Below, piece by piece: positions 10,877 through 23,590 of a stretch of 37,113 nucleotides of DNA (positions within the stretch are counted from its first letter, which is position 1; each line of letters starts with the position of its first letter). The notes below the pieces were generated by a model. It searched no databases. It worked only from the letters and a program-made list of their open reading frames with translations, and was not told the origin of the DNA. Source of the DNA: Diphasiastrum complanatum. Taxonomy: Eukaryota > Streptophyta > Lycopodiopsida > Lycopodiales > Lycopodiaceae. Location of the stretch: NCBI GenBank assembly GCA_029204225.1, contig MU835692.1:1-37113 (forward strand), written 5' to 3'. A program made the position numbers and the translations under genes.

Positions 10877-13059
10877 GTAGGGTGAATGCTCATGAGCTAG
10901 CAAGCCTAAGCAAGAAGAGGACGTGCCATTTGAAGATAAAATCGGATCAAGAATTTTTTACGCTCCATAAGAGCTTTTGACATAGCACAAAAACTCCTGA
11001 TCGTGCATACACAATATCAGTTGCTAGAAACATGATGAAACCAACCTTCTTCGTGTCGCGCGATCCATAGTAACACAGGTGGGCTGTTGTGCAACCACAT
11101 GCGCAAGTCTTGCACAATACAACCGAGGTGTTATAGTAGGCAGAAAATGATACACAACATCTGGGAGGCATGTTAGAGCTTGCATTGAGCAATGGTTGAG
11201 ACATATCAAGAGCATTTGCAAGGCTTGAAGAGGTGATGTTGCAAGTAAGCTACATTAGAAGTCGAGAATTCAAAGAATCGTTGGTTTGGACGTTCTGATC
11301 GGGTGTAGTTCTGATCGGAATTGTAGACGTGTCAATGGGATGCGATCGTGTATAATACTTTCATATTTGAGCTTTGCCACGTGAAGCGAGTTGAGAAAAC
11401 ACATGATTTTTTCAATGACATGGTCAAAATCACATTAGAAGACGTGAATCGGAATTGTAGATGTGTCAGAATCTTCTACTTGCTAAGATCAGTCAACAAC
11501 TCAACGAATACATCTACAAATGCATTCCGTGAAGATGTGAATCCAAAGAATCACTTGCTTCCATGGAGATGTGAAGAGGTGATGTTGCAAGTAAGCTACA
11601 TCAAAAGTAGGGAATCCAAAGAATCATTGGTCCTTCTTCATGTTGCATGTATAGTTCACATAAAACTAAGAGACCTACAAAAGAACTAAGAACATTAACT
11701 AACAAATATATTATACGAAAGGAAAGCAGACATTAACTAAGAGATATATTATACGAATACAGCTACTTGTTAAGATCGATTCTAACCTGTTGGAAGATTA
11801 AGGAAGAAAAGATATCAGATGCTTCTGTGGTTTGGACGTTCTGATCGGGTGCATCAGAAGACGCTGATTTGATCGTGTGTAGTTACCAAAGCTATTAAAT
11901 CAAAGCTATTGAGAGAGAGAGACAAACAAGATCCAAGAAAGGAGGACTTGAATGGGAGTATAAATAAAATGGGAATATCAGTCGCTAGAAACATGTTAGT
12001 AACATCACTTGCTTCTGTGGAGATGTGAATCCAAAGAATCACTTGCTTCCGTGGAGATGTGAAAAGGTGATGTTGCAAGTAAGCTACATCAGAAGTCGAG
12101 AATCCAAAGAATCGTTGTTAGTAACATTACTTGCTTCCGTGTCAGACATTAACTAAGAGATATCATGTTCTGGTTTACGTCGAAAAGCTCAAATATGACG
12201 TTGATAGCTAGCAAGAACCCATGTTGGGTTAACCTGATGTTGCTTCCGTATCAGACATTAACTAAGAGATATGTTATACGAATACCTCTCCAACTCAACG
12301 AATACATCTACCTGATACCAATTAGATCAGATCAGAAGCCAATTAGGTTCAGGATCTTCCGGCACTGACCCTTCCGGAAGGACAGTAGGTGATATAGAAC
12401 CTCAATCTGTATTTTCAAAACTTTGATCGGCGCACCTTCCAAAGCTGAAATTGAGGAGTTTTCATCAACACTGTAACAAAATGTCAAAGAAAACAATCCA
12501 TTACACCATGCTTCAATCCTCTACCACGCTTATTCCATCAAAGCACAATGGTATCCATGGCTGAAGCCACCTCAAGCAGTACTTCAATCTTTAGACTTCC
12601 TCAAGTGAACCTAAGTCATCATCTGTGCATGAGCGATGGTGAAGCAAGCTATGAGCTATGTGACTCGATGGAAACGAAGACACAAGAGAAGCTAAATCAT
12701 TTTTTTTTGCTCTGAAGACTACCTTGGCAAATACTGCGTCCATTCACACAATGTTGAGGTATACCTGCGTTATCCGATAGACAGAAACCTTCTTCAAGAA
12801 AGAAAGTTTTCCTGTAAAATTCCTTTGCTTTGGTGAAGTATAGCAGATGATGTAAGAAGATAATAGAAACCTTGCTAAGATCGATTCTAACCTGTTGGAA
12901 GATTAAGGAAGAAAAGGTATCAAATGCTTCCATGGAGATGTGAAGAGGTGATGGTGCAAGTAAGCTACTTCAGAAGTCAGGAATCTAAAGAATCGCTGCT
13001 AGTAACATGTTAGTAACATCACTTGCTTCCGTGGAGATGTGAATCCAAAGAATCACTTC
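10877..13059 (+). repeat. Shuffled short repeats
   Basis: About 50-base phrases recur in varied order. GAAGAGGTGATGTTGCAAG with the following AAGCTACATCAGAAGTCGAGAATCC stretch occurs near 11230, 11574, 12063 and 12946. An ACTTGCTTCCGTGGAGATG phrase occurs near 12007-12060 and 13021. ATTAACTAAGAGATAT occurs near 11733, 12148 and 12257. A 50-base block starting AGATCGATTCTAACCTGTTG occurs near 11773 and 12876. No gene is recognised. The open frames here (for example 11348-11689) consist partly of these phrases. Confidence 0.55.
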
Positions 13060-13435
13060 ATTAGAGGAGTTCTAAATCCAAAAAAGACCCTTTGTAAAGA
13101 TTCTTTTTATATTCTTTCTCAATTTTTTCTTATACATGGACCAATCAAAACACTCAGATTTGAAATCTACGTAACGTAACTTTTTGAGTCCACATTTTGA
13201 TTCCACACTAAAAATGGCATAACTTTCTAGTGGTAAGTCCAAATTTAGCAGAGTTTGGTGCATTGGAAAGCGCTCATCAAGGGCTTTCCAATGATTTGTT
13301 AGATGACATACTTTTGAGCTATGACTAAAAAGTTATGGCAAGTCAAACGTATTAGTGTTATAATATTTTAATAATATAAACTACATCTTGCACGAATTCT
13401 TAATGGGTCTTTTTGGAACTCAAAACTCCTCTAAT
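13060..13435. mobile_element. Foldback MITE, 376 bp
   Basis: The ends are inverted repeats: ATTAGAGGAGTT then CCAAAAAAGACCC on the left, and the reverse complement of ATTAGAGGAGTTTTG then CCAAAAAGACCC on the right, about 31 bases with a few mismatches. Inner inverted parts continue, such as GGCATAACTTT (about 13216) against AAAGTTATGG (about 13332). A perfect central hairpin lies at 13261-13271 with 13283-13293. A TA on each side of GAGGAGTT would fit a Stowaway/mariner-type TA target site, but that assignment is uncertain. Confidence 0.7.
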
Positions 13436-13767
13436 GTCAATACACAACCGATTGCTTCTTAGCAACAGTGATTCTGCTTTTTTGCAAAGCGGCTGTGAAT
13501 CTGCTCGGCTCTGCAAAAAAGCAATTAAAAAAAAAAAAGCAAAAAAGGTCTACGATTAACAGATGGGTTGCACATATCTGATACGTTGCAATTGATGCGT
13601 GCAATTGGAGAGCGAGCGAGCGAGAGAGAGAGTTCGCTCAGAGATTTGGAGAGCGAGCAAGAGCCAGACCGAGAGAGAGATACACCATGCACGGATAGCA
13701 AGCAGGGAGGCGGCGGGCAAAGACGGCGAGCGTGAGGAGATGTGCAAGGAGTGGAGATGTGTTATGG
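13436..13767. other. Unassigned, with GAGC/GAGA-rich stretch
   Basis: An A-rich run (13527-13538) and a GAGCGAG/GAGAGA-rich stretch (13609-13680) are the only features. The short open frames here are made of that stretch. Confidence 0.4.
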
Positions 13768-13815
13768 GTAACCCACCCTACTCTCTACGTGACATAGGAG
13801 AGTAGAGTGGGTTAC
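13768..13815. repeat. 18-bp-stem hairpin
   Basis: GTAACCCACCCTACTCTC (13768-13785) pairs with GAGAGTAGAGTGGGTTAC (13798-13815) with one mismatch and a 12-base loop. It may be the remains of a small foldback element or a small-RNA hairpin. The arms are too short to decide. Confidence 0.6.
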
Positions 13816-13934
13816 ACACGCCCTACCAAATGGATGTATAAAAAAAGGCTTCATTGTATTGTTTTTTTTTACCTTATTTTCAAAAATGTTTTTTAGCTTT
13901 TATCTTTGAAGAATGGGTCACATTTTTTGTGAGC

Positions 13935-14285
13935 GAAATAATGGGTGCAACCTTCCAAAACCAGTGGCAGAAAGCCCAGTCGTTAAAGATTGGCAGGGGG
14001 GATGCAACTTCACGTTTTTTTCCCTAAGTTTAGGTCTCAAACTTTTTTAGGAAACTGAATACGTTTATATCAGATTATATCGAGAAATTTGCTATTATTA
14101 TTTAAATAATGAGCTCGTCGCTTCTACTATTTGAATAATGAATAATGGGTGAAATTAGATTGGTGTCGCCTTCTAGAACCAGTGGCAGAAAAATCAATCA
14201 TTAAAGATTGGTCGGAGGGATGCAGCTTCACGTTTTTTTTTTTTCCTGAGTTTAGGTCTCAAACTATTTTAGGAAACTGAATACC
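13935..14285 (+). repeat. Direct repeat of about 130 bp, two copies
   Basis: GAATAATGGGT-, CCAGTGGCAGAAA, TTAAAGATTGG, CTTCACGTTTTTTT, GTTTAGGTCTCAAACT and TTTTAGGAAACTGAATAC occur in order at about 13935-14060 and again at 14140-14285. The copies differ moderately. Confidence 0.75.
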
Positions 14286-16248
<1,963 letters not shown>

Positions 16249-16437
16249 CTAGACAATTTTGCTCCAAAACGTACTATCCAAAATGCACAATACATTTCGA
16301 CCCATTTTGGTCATGCTCCAAAAACAAAGTGATCCCAAATCTATACTCAAGTGGGATGGAGCACGCAGGCCGGATTTTCTGAGCTCAAACACACACGCGC
16401 ACACACATCCATAAAGACCCACTCTAACCCTTACCCT

Positions 16438-16483
<46 letters not shown>

Positions 16484-16592
16484 CTAGTTTTCTGAATTTT
16501 TCGATCCCTTGAACAAAAATTTGGCCTTTTGTTCTGGTTTTTCAGGATGCTCATTATTGAATGGATTTGAGGCTGAGCATCGAATTCCAACA
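16249..16592 (-). repeat. Ty1/copia 3' LTR (right boundary sure, left uncertain)
   Basis: On the - strand the LTR starts TGTTGGAATTC (16592), directly after a polypurine tract. Its first part (GCTCAGCCTCAA, AATAATGAGCATCCTGAAA) is shared with the LTR-like sequence that starts at 33554. A (CA)n microsatellite of 41 bp (16442-16482) lies within it. I cannot see where it ends on the left. Confidence 0.6.
16442..16482. repeat. (CA)n microsatellite, 41 bp
   Basis: Uninterrupted CA dinucleotides inside the copia LTR. Confidence 0.95.
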
Positions 16593-16599
16593 ATCCCCC
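16593..16599 (-). other. Polypurine tract of the copia element
   Basis: On the - strand the pol stop TAA (16602-16600) is followed by GGGGGAT and then the LTR start TGTTGG. This is the classic plus-strand priming site of Ty1/copia elements and fixes the element's orientation. Confidence 0.8.
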
Positions 16600-17500
16600 T
16601 TAATGTGGATCCTGAGGACTTTTGATTTTCAAATTCAACATGTCATTGAATATGAGATGGTGATCCTTTGACAGAGCCTTCGTGAAGTAATCTGCTGTCA
16701 TTGATTCTATCCTACAGTAGACTAAGGATACCTCCTTGCTTTGCATTTTCTCTCTCAAATAGTGATACCTGATTTCAATATGCTTGCTTCGAGAATGAAA
16801 TCTCGGATTGAGAGAGGAGAGCTATGCTGCTTTGGTTGTCACAAAATATGCTCGTTGGATGTGACTGTGCAAGGTCGATTTCTGCTAACATGTGCCTCAG
16901 CCAAATTGCCTCCTTTGTAGCATGTGGCAGCAATGTACTCTGATTCAGTTGATGATAATGCTACTAAGGGCTGCTTTCGGCCGTTCCATGAGATTGGGCC
17001 TTGATTGTATAAAAATACAAAACCAAAAGTAGACCTTCTAGTATCGATATCTCCTGCCCAATCCGCATCGGTATATCCTTCAAGTATGTTGGAAGGTTGG
17101 CTGCCTCCATAATAGATGCTAAGATGTTTGGTTGCATGGATGTACTTCATGACTTTTTTGAGCACTTTTTAGTGGGTTAGACCTAGATTTGATAGGAACT
17201 GGCTAAGTGAACTAGTTGAATGCGCAATGTCGGGTTGAGTGCAAATCATTGCATACATCAGTGAGCCGATGATGGAGTGAAACAAATATTGCTTCATCCG
17301 CTCCTCTTCTGCCTCTGTTTGAGGAGATTGTTCCTTTGACAGCTTCAGTCCAGGGTCTAGAGAAAAGAGACTTGGTTTGCAGTTGGTCATTCCATACTTT
17401 TTTAGCACGTTTGTGAGATATCTCTATTGGGTAATGAAAATCAGACGTTTGGATTGAATTCGAAAATTTTTGATTCCAAGACAATAGTGGGCTGGACCCA
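16600..17500 (-). pseudogene. Copia pol 3' end: RT C-terminus and RNase H
   Basis: The - strand reads, in order, RT thumb/connection sequence (RLIFITQ, RYLTNVLKKYGMTNCKPS, SLMYAMICTQPDIAHS) and RNase H (YTDADWAGDIDTRRSTFGF, ISWNGRKQPLVALSSTESEY). The typical C-terminal tail ends in TAA at 16602-16600. The first 300 or so bases are in one frame up to 17169, then a stop or shift near 17166, then the frame 17165-16839, then another shift near 16925. RNase H would degrade the RNA strand during reverse transcription, but the frameshifts and the lost RT core make this copy dead. The catalytic Tyr-Val-Asp-Asp part of RT is absent. Confidence 0.88.
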
Positions 17501-17502
17501 TG

Positions 17503-18145
17503 TCAGTCATGGAAGACGTTGGACAACAATTTGACTTCACCCTTTTGAAATTCGATTCTGACTATTCCTTCACCTTGAATTGAATGTGATGGGCTGTCTC
17601 CGAGTTGTACGACTCGAGAGTGGGTGAAAGATTTATAATCTTTGAACCAATCTTGATGGTGAGTCATGTGTTGAGTTGCTCCAGAATCGAGATACCAGGA
17701 ATCGATATCATGTTGTTTTCCGTCCTTGGTCATAAAGGCAGCCTCATCTTCCTCTTGTTGTTGTATCAAAAAATTGGTTGAGACTGAATTTGCTTGTTGT
17801 TGGGACTGCTTCTTCTTTTCATTATTGAATTTCAAAGTTTTGCAGTCCTTGATCTCATGTCCAGTTCTCTTGTAGTATCTACAAAATAATCTTTGCTTTG
17901 GTTGGGAAGATAAAGTGTTCGAATTTGACCTTGAGCCAAAATTCAACCCAAAGCCAAAATTTGAGCCTGAGTCAAAATTAAAACTTGACTGCATGTTACT
18001 CTTCTTTTTGGATCTAAACTTCAGATTTTTGGGATATAGAGCATGAGGATCCATCCCTGAGCCTGAGGAGGATGCAGATTTTCTGATTTCCTCTTGTAGA
18101 GGCATCAAAATTGCTCTTATAGAGTAATTTGCTCATGAATGTAGC
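17503..18145 (-). pseudogene. Copia gag zinc knuckle and protease segment
   Basis: The open frame from 18108 encodes 201 residues. It has a Lys/Ser/Asn-rich part, then a CCHC zinc knuckle of the form CRYYKRTGHEIKDC (residues about 75-88; the second knuckle position is Tyr where Cys is usual), then a Gln-rich linker. The protease active site WYLDSGATQHMT follows (about 141-152), with the downstream strand LSNVFHD. After that the frame stops. In an intact copia element this segment precedes integrase. Here it sits downstream of integrase and of the RT N-terminus, and is joined directly to the RT C-terminus. Upstream similarity to Gag reaches about 18145. Confidence 0.85.
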
Positions 18146-18179
18146 ATGGTTGTCAATTGAACCAATTCCAAAGCCAATT

Positions 18180-18400
18180 GAAGATCCTTTAGCAACTAAC
18201 CTTGCCTTGTATATGATGTTTTCTCCATCAGGACCTGTTTTGATCTTGTAGATCCACTTGCACTTGACTGGTTTTTAGTCATTAGGTATAGGTGCAAGTG
18301 TCCATACATTGTTCTTCTACATGGATGACATTTCATCCTCCATTGCCTGAATCCAACGATCTTTATCTGGTCCATCTACAACTTCCTCGAATGTTTGAGA
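18180..18400 (-). pseudogene. Copia RT N-terminal fragment
   Basis: The - strand encodes RWIQAMEDEMSSM, then NNVWTLAPIPND, then KPVKCKWIYKIKTGPDGENI and YKARLVAKG, the conserved entry into Ty1/copia reverse transcriptase. Two in-frame stops are present (near 18316 and 18281). The similarity breaks off after KARLVAKG near 18187, where the finger/palm sequence should continue. Confidence 0.8.
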
Positions 18401-19142
18401 TTCGTTAGAAAATCCACAAAATTTGATAGCTGTATCAAAAACATCCTGACCATATCTTTTTGGTGGTTCTCATTGTCTACCAGATCTTCTCATAGGTGGT
18501 TTCGAGTTCGATTCTGCAGGTTTCAAGTTCGATTCTAATTCAAGCTGCTCTGCTGGAATTCGAGCTAGTGATTCGAGTCTGTCAGGCACTCGATCTTGAC
18601 CTCCCTCTGAATCTGATAACTCTCTTTCATATTCTGCTTGTTTTTCTTCTGTTGTTGTTGGTAGCTCATAATAATTTTTGAGAATTTCATAGCCGATTAG
18701 ATCACTGTCTGCTATGTATTTCGTCTCATCAAATTTAACATTTGAACAACTTTTATCTTGCTAGTTTCGGGTACATAGACACGATAATATGACAAATGTA
18801 ACTTGAATCCTACAAGAAAACCTTGTTCTGTCTTTTCATCAAGTTTCTTTCTCAACTTATCTGGTATGTGCATTTACACTGTGCATCCAAATGTTTGAAC
18901 ATGTGCAAGATTTGGCTTCAACTTCCACCATATCTCATGAGGAGTTTTATCCAGTATTCAAGATTTCAGAATACAATTCTGAAGATAATTTGATGTAGCC
19001 ACTGCTTCTACCCACAATTGTTTTGGTGCTTTTGCATGAGCCATGATACACCTTGCAGCTTCCATCAGTGTACGATTTCTTCGTTCAGTTATTCCATTGT
19101 GTTGAGGTGTGTAAAAGGCAATCTTTGTGTGCATAATACCTA
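18400..19142 (-). pseudogene. Copia integrase C-terminal part
   Basis: The - strand from 19142 reads the end of the integrase core (YTPQHNGITERRNRTLMEAA, then MAHAKAPKQLWVEAVAT, KTPHEIWWKLKP, and HVQTFGCTV) and then KLRKKLDEKTEQGFLVGF. The glutamate in TERRNRT is the third residue of the DDE triad. The first two acidic residues are missing because similarity ends at 19142. Stops interrupt the frame near 18960 and in the variable region 18450-18750. Confidence 0.85.
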
Positions 19143-20456
19143 TTAAGTTTAGTTTTCCTTGAGTTTTCTAGGATTCTTTGGTAGTTTTAATCCTCCAAAA
19201 GAGTGTAGCATGGAGGCAACTTGACAAACTGTTGCTCCCTCGTTCGTAGAGACATAGTTTTGCCTATAGATCACATCTTCCTCGTGGGATTGATTCCCGA
19301 CCTCCCTATACTACAACGACGTTGATCCTTTCTTTTTCTTGCCATTGCACTCTAACAGAGATGGGATCTATAGGATATGTGGCAAAAATGAGAGTAACAA
19401 TTCTTTAAAATGATGAGTAATTTTTCATCTTTTGAATGAGTTAAAAATTAAGATCAGCAATTTAAAAATCTAAATCTCTTTACTCTAGTGATTTTATTGA
19501 GAACATATGTGTCTCACATGCATTCTCATAAAGTAAGTTATTTTACTTGTGGAGAATTTGTTTACTTTAGTGGATGGTACTTTAATAGAGGTTGTAGTCT
19601 ATAAGAGCTTATATATGATTTTCGACCTAGATCTCCAATTGTTTGGGAGAGATTAAGATTAGATGATTGATATTCTTGAATAAGATGCTAGAAATAGGGG
19701 CATTTCACTCAAGAGAATATTTGGGGTACTCAAAACTGAGTTAAAATTGGCAATTTTGGCCAACATATCTAGTTTAGGCTACATGGTGACTATTTTAGGG
19801 TTTATGAATCTCAAGAGAGGAGAGAGAGTCATCATTCTCATCTATAAATAGAATCTACTATGCTGAAAAAGTTAAGCCTTTGTCCATATTTTGTTTTGAG
19901 AAGATTTTGGAGAAATACTATCATCTCATTTTGGCATTCTTCTACAGGTGTAGAGATTATGTTGTGTGCGTGATATATGTGCATATAGGTGTTGAATTAA
20001 ATGTAATTTTGCTTTTGTATTGATTGTAAACAGAGGCTTAGCATTAAATGTAAGCAAATTTAAAATATCTTTTGATTCTATTTGCATTTGGTTAGTGTTT
20101 CTATCAGACAAACGAGCAGTTTGGGTCATTTAGAATAGCCTCTTCCCTTTTGAGATAAGGTGGGACTTGCCAGTGACATCCTACTTGACAATCATGGAAT
20201 AAGTCATCTTGGTAGGGGAGGTCCCTATTTATGCTAAGCACTTACTCTAAAGAAGTGGTGGGTCCATGGGACCATGTCTAATGAATTAACAAAAAATCCA
20301 TTTGCAAATGCACTCAGTGACACCGCTCATGTTTTAAACCAACCTTGGTATATGGTGGTAAAATATCTATTCTTAGTTAAAAACGATGAAAATAACATTA
20401 TTTTACCCTAGATGAAATGTCAATAAGGTCAATAACAATGTGAATCAGGCATGCAA
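19143..20456. other. AT-rich stretch with a promoter-like segment
   Basis: No gene is recognised. A good TATA box, CTATAAATAG (19842-19851, + strand), follows a GAGAGGAGAGAGAG stretch. It might belong to a decayed LTR or to a lost gene. No matching second LTR or primer-binding site was found. Confidence 0.3.
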
Positions 20457-20588
20457 CAACCACATTTAAATCAACATGCCTTGTGTGGATCAAAGGTTGA
20501 GAGAGCTCAAAGCAAAAGCACACAACCACATTCACATCAACATACTTTGTGTGAATCAAAGGTCGAGAGAACTCAAAGTGAAGCTAAT
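20457..20588 (+). repeat. 66-bp tandem repeat, two copies
   Basis: CAACCACATTTAAATCAACA (20457) and CAACCACATTCACATCAACA (20523) start two units that continue in parallel to GAGAGAGCTCAAAG and GAGAGAACTCAAAG. The unit is 22 codons, so a 67-residue frame (20451-20654) contains a repeated 22-residue motif. I do not consider it a proven gene. Confidence 0.75.
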
Positions 20589-20659
20589 GAAAGAGAATAT
20601 TGGGTCAAAGAGACAGAACAATTTATATACATTGGAGTTGTGGGTGCATTCTAAGAGTT

Positions 20660-21125
20660 TGGGGACAAAAGACGAATATTGTCTTTTTTAATTTGTGAAA
20701 ATTGGACCTTGGCACTATGAGATTTTAAATTTTTATGGGTATATGCTTAAAACAATCATTTTTGCCCAGCCCATATAAGAGACAAGGATAAGTTTGATAT
20801 CCAGTGCGATGACATTTGTTTGGGACTTTGACTTAAAAAAGAGTAACCTATTATGGTATTTTTATAATCACCTCTTTTTAGGCCAAATTTATTGTTTTTT
20901 TTTTTTTTTTCAGTTAACCTTCAAATTATACAAAAAAAAGGTCAAAAAAATGCATTTTTACAATAGATTATGACATTTTATTTTATAAACTTCATAAAAC
21001 CATCATTTAAAAAAATGAAACAATTCAAGACAACACATGATTTTTTATGATCCAAATATTATAAAAATACAAAATGGCTCAAAATATATTAACATATATA
21101 TTTTTTCAAAGTTTTCTAAGGAATT
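20660..21125. other. AT-rich intergenic stretch
   Basis: A/T runs, including a 17-base T run near 20894-20910. Nothing else is seen. Confidence 0.4.
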
Positions 21126-22310
21126 TTAACTAATGTCTCTTAATTCGGAACTTGACATATTCTTGACACTTTCATTTTCAGCCAATGAAGTTGAAGACCC
21201 ATCTTCCTCATTGGAGTTGACTGGCATATAGCCTTCTGAATCGACATCTAATGTAAACAAAAAACCTTGTAAATCGATTTTTCTCCGTTGGCAACGAATT
21301 GAGGATGATGGTTGTGCCATTAACCCAAGTCGTTCTTTTAAAATAGCTACAATTGAATTTCATAGATGATTCGTCATTGTCGACTCAAAAGTAAAAGTTA
21401 AAACTTCTACATCCTTTAAATTTAAATCATCAATCCTTGGTAGATTTTTAGCAGATGTTTACTTTTGCTCTTTGGATATACTTGCAACAATTTCAAATCA
21501 TACCTTCCTAGAAAAGCATCCTTTGAGGTAGTGCATAGCCAATGGACCCGTAATACTTTTGACTGATTACTGTTTTGAATGCATCCAAGTATCTTTGCAA
21601 TCCAAAATGGACGTCCTTCACTATTTTTTGAAGCCAACAATGCAACAAGACTCTCAATTTGAATTTCATTACAATCACCACACAACTTCATTTTGGCAGC
21701 TTTTACAGTTCGTCTATTTTTTTGTGAGCTCATATGAATCTCCCATTCTTAACCATGCACAAGTTGCAAAAAATCATCATTCTGTGGAAGATTTGAAGGT
21801 TCGACAATTGTTGTTGGATCTCCTGATTTGATCAACCGGTGAAATTCTTCAATTGATGATGCATCTCCAAGGTTGAGCAAATTGATTCTTTGTTTATCCA
21901 CTAGTGCTGATCAAATTCGTCAAAAAATCGAAAAGCTACTCGAATGTTTGATTTCCAAAAAGATCAATGACACAAGTGGATCAACCTCACGATGTTCTTT
22001 TTGAGCCTTTTGTTCTTCCAACATGGATTTTAAAGGAGACAATAGTGAGATCTTGACTTGAGCAGAAAGCACATTAAGCAAATCTTGACTTCAAGAAGTA
22101 ACCATTATAATGAATTGGAATATTGTTTGCCCCATAGCAATGTAGTACCAATTTTATTACACTTAGTTTTAAATTGATGTTGAAAGCTAATGTCATTAAT
22201 ATTATGCTGTGCAATTCTCTGGCTTACCAGACGCCTTAATATATTCTTGAAAATAATATGTATGTCGAATCAATGACACAAACGATCCCACAGTTTAGCA
22301 AGTTCTTTTC
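21126..22310 (-). pseudogene. Decayed protein-coding pseudogene, unknown family
   Basis: On the - strand a coherent protein-like sequence runs across several frames and stops. Near 22230-22140 it reads LRRLVSQRIAQHNINDISFQ. Near 22090-21980 it reads LLNVLSAQVKISLLSPLKSM and KEHREVDPLVSLIF. Near 21880-21750 it reads NLGDASSIEEFHRLIKSGDP. The frame 21733-21422 has LVALLASKNSEGRPFWIAKI, then VLRVHWL and GRYDLKLLQ, which resembles a small beta-barrel (BAH/Tudor-like) segment. A shifted frame continues with LKDVEVLTFTFESTM and the tail 21320-21126. In-frame stops (near 21920 and 21745) and a shift near 21440 show it is broken. Such barrels occur at the ends of some transposase-derived plant proteins, so a transposon origin is possible but unproven. 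Confidence 0.5.
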
Positions 22311-22313
22311 AAA

Positions 22314-22530
22314 TTAGAAAGATATTATTATCACCTTTTTATGTTGATCCCCTCTTGGATGAGTCAAGGTCCCACCCCGATCCCACGGTTTAGAAAGATA
22401 TTATTGTCACTTTTTTATGTTGTTTCACTATTGGATGAGACAAGGTTCTATCCTGATCCTCTTTTCAAATTAGAGCGATATTAGTGACACTCTTTTAGGT
22501 TGTAACACTGTTGGACAAGGGCGAGGCCCC
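22314..22530 (+). repeat. 75-80 bp tandem repeat, three copies
   Basis: TTAGAAAGATATTATT-TCAC or similar begins units at about 22315, 22390 and 22470. Each is followed by TTTTATGTTG, TTGGATGAG-CAAGGT and CC-ATCC. Confidence 0.7.
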
Positions 22531-22579
22531 TTGGATGAGGGTGAGGCCCCTCCTTGCACTTTAAGTCATGGTGATAAAT

Positions 22580-22760
22580 AAGCTTATCTTATGCATACCC
22601 TCTCACGATGAGAAACATGCTCATCCTATGTGTACTCTCTCACCCTAGACAAAAAACAAGCTCATCCTATGCGTACTCTCTCACCCCAGACAAGTTGAGA
22701 CTCTTGAGGGGACCTAGAAACAAGCTCATCCTATGCCTACTCTCTCACACAAGACAAGCC
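22580..22760 (+). repeat. Tandem repeat of AAGCTCATCCTATG unit, four copies
   Basis: AAGCTCATCCTATGCGTACT and close variants start at 22580, 22617, 22658 and 22722, each with CTCTCAC behind it and mostly AGACAAG after that. The unit is 37-64 bases long. Confidence 0.7.
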
Positions 22761-23294
22761 GAGGGGACCAAGCCTAGTTTACTTGAAGGCTCTCGTGACA
22801 TTGAACCTAGCCCCCACCCCTTGTAAAGCACATAGGGGTTGCCCGTATATGACCTAAGTGCTTGAGCGTCGAGCCTTTTCGACCCTATGCTTCTTGGTAT
22901 TATTAACTTGTGAGATCACAAAGAATATAACCTTTTTGCGCCTCTATGATTGTGCTGTACATCTGAGGCACCCTAGCACTGCCACGTGGCATTTTACTAT
23001 TGGGTGAATGTCAATGAATAAATATTAGTTGGCTTTGTGCGAGTGAGGCCATGACATCCCTTTCCGTGTTGTTTCCATTAATGGACGAGCCAGGCTGGGG
23101 ATTTGAAGGGCATTTCTTCCTTTCTAAATGAAGGGCGTCATTCTTTTGAGAACGCATCGTCCGCTTTTCATCCGAAAAATGCAAAGGAGCACTACACAAG
23201 GCCTTCACCCGACGTTTTACGATGCTCCTCACAAAGAAAGGCTTTGAAGGGCACTGCAAGGTGCAAACACAGCGGAATCACGATCCATCGATAA
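22761..23294. other. Intergenic stretch, GC-richer
   Basis: It holds a perfect 10-bp G-box palindrome GCCACGTGGC (22981-22990), which is a bZIP/bHLH-type binding sequence. GAAGGGCATTTC, GAAGGGCGTCATT and GAAGGGCACTGC repeats lie between 23105 and 23260. This could be promoter sequence for a + strand transcript, but no TSS can be fixed. Confidence 0.35.
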
Positions 23295-23590
23295 CTCCGG
23301 CTTTTTTTCCTATGGAATCGATCGATCGAGCAATTGTTCGTCGAAAAAGAGATAGCGATCGCAAAAAACAAACGAAGATTGGTGATAAATCCTGTCATGG
23401 ATCAGTTTTTCGATGATTAATGCATTATATTACGGCCGGCTTTATCATCGTGCGGAATTAATCATCGAAAAAGAAGCAGAGATCAGTGATCAATTATATT
23501 GTTGATAAGTTTTTCGATTGGTGATATAATAATAATATACTATGGCCGGCTTTATCGCACGAAATCGTCGTCAAAAAAGAAGCAGGTACA
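23295..23590 (+). repeat. About 110-140 bp tandem repeat, three partial copies
   Basis: GGCCGGCTTTATC starts units at 23434 and 23544. A weaker CCGGCTTT start is at 23297. Each unit carries a TCGTCGAAAAAGA or ATCGAAAAAGAAGCAG element and GTTTTTCGAT further on. The last unit ends GAAGCAG/GTACAAGT (23585/23586), which looks like a splice donor. Confidence 0.6.
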
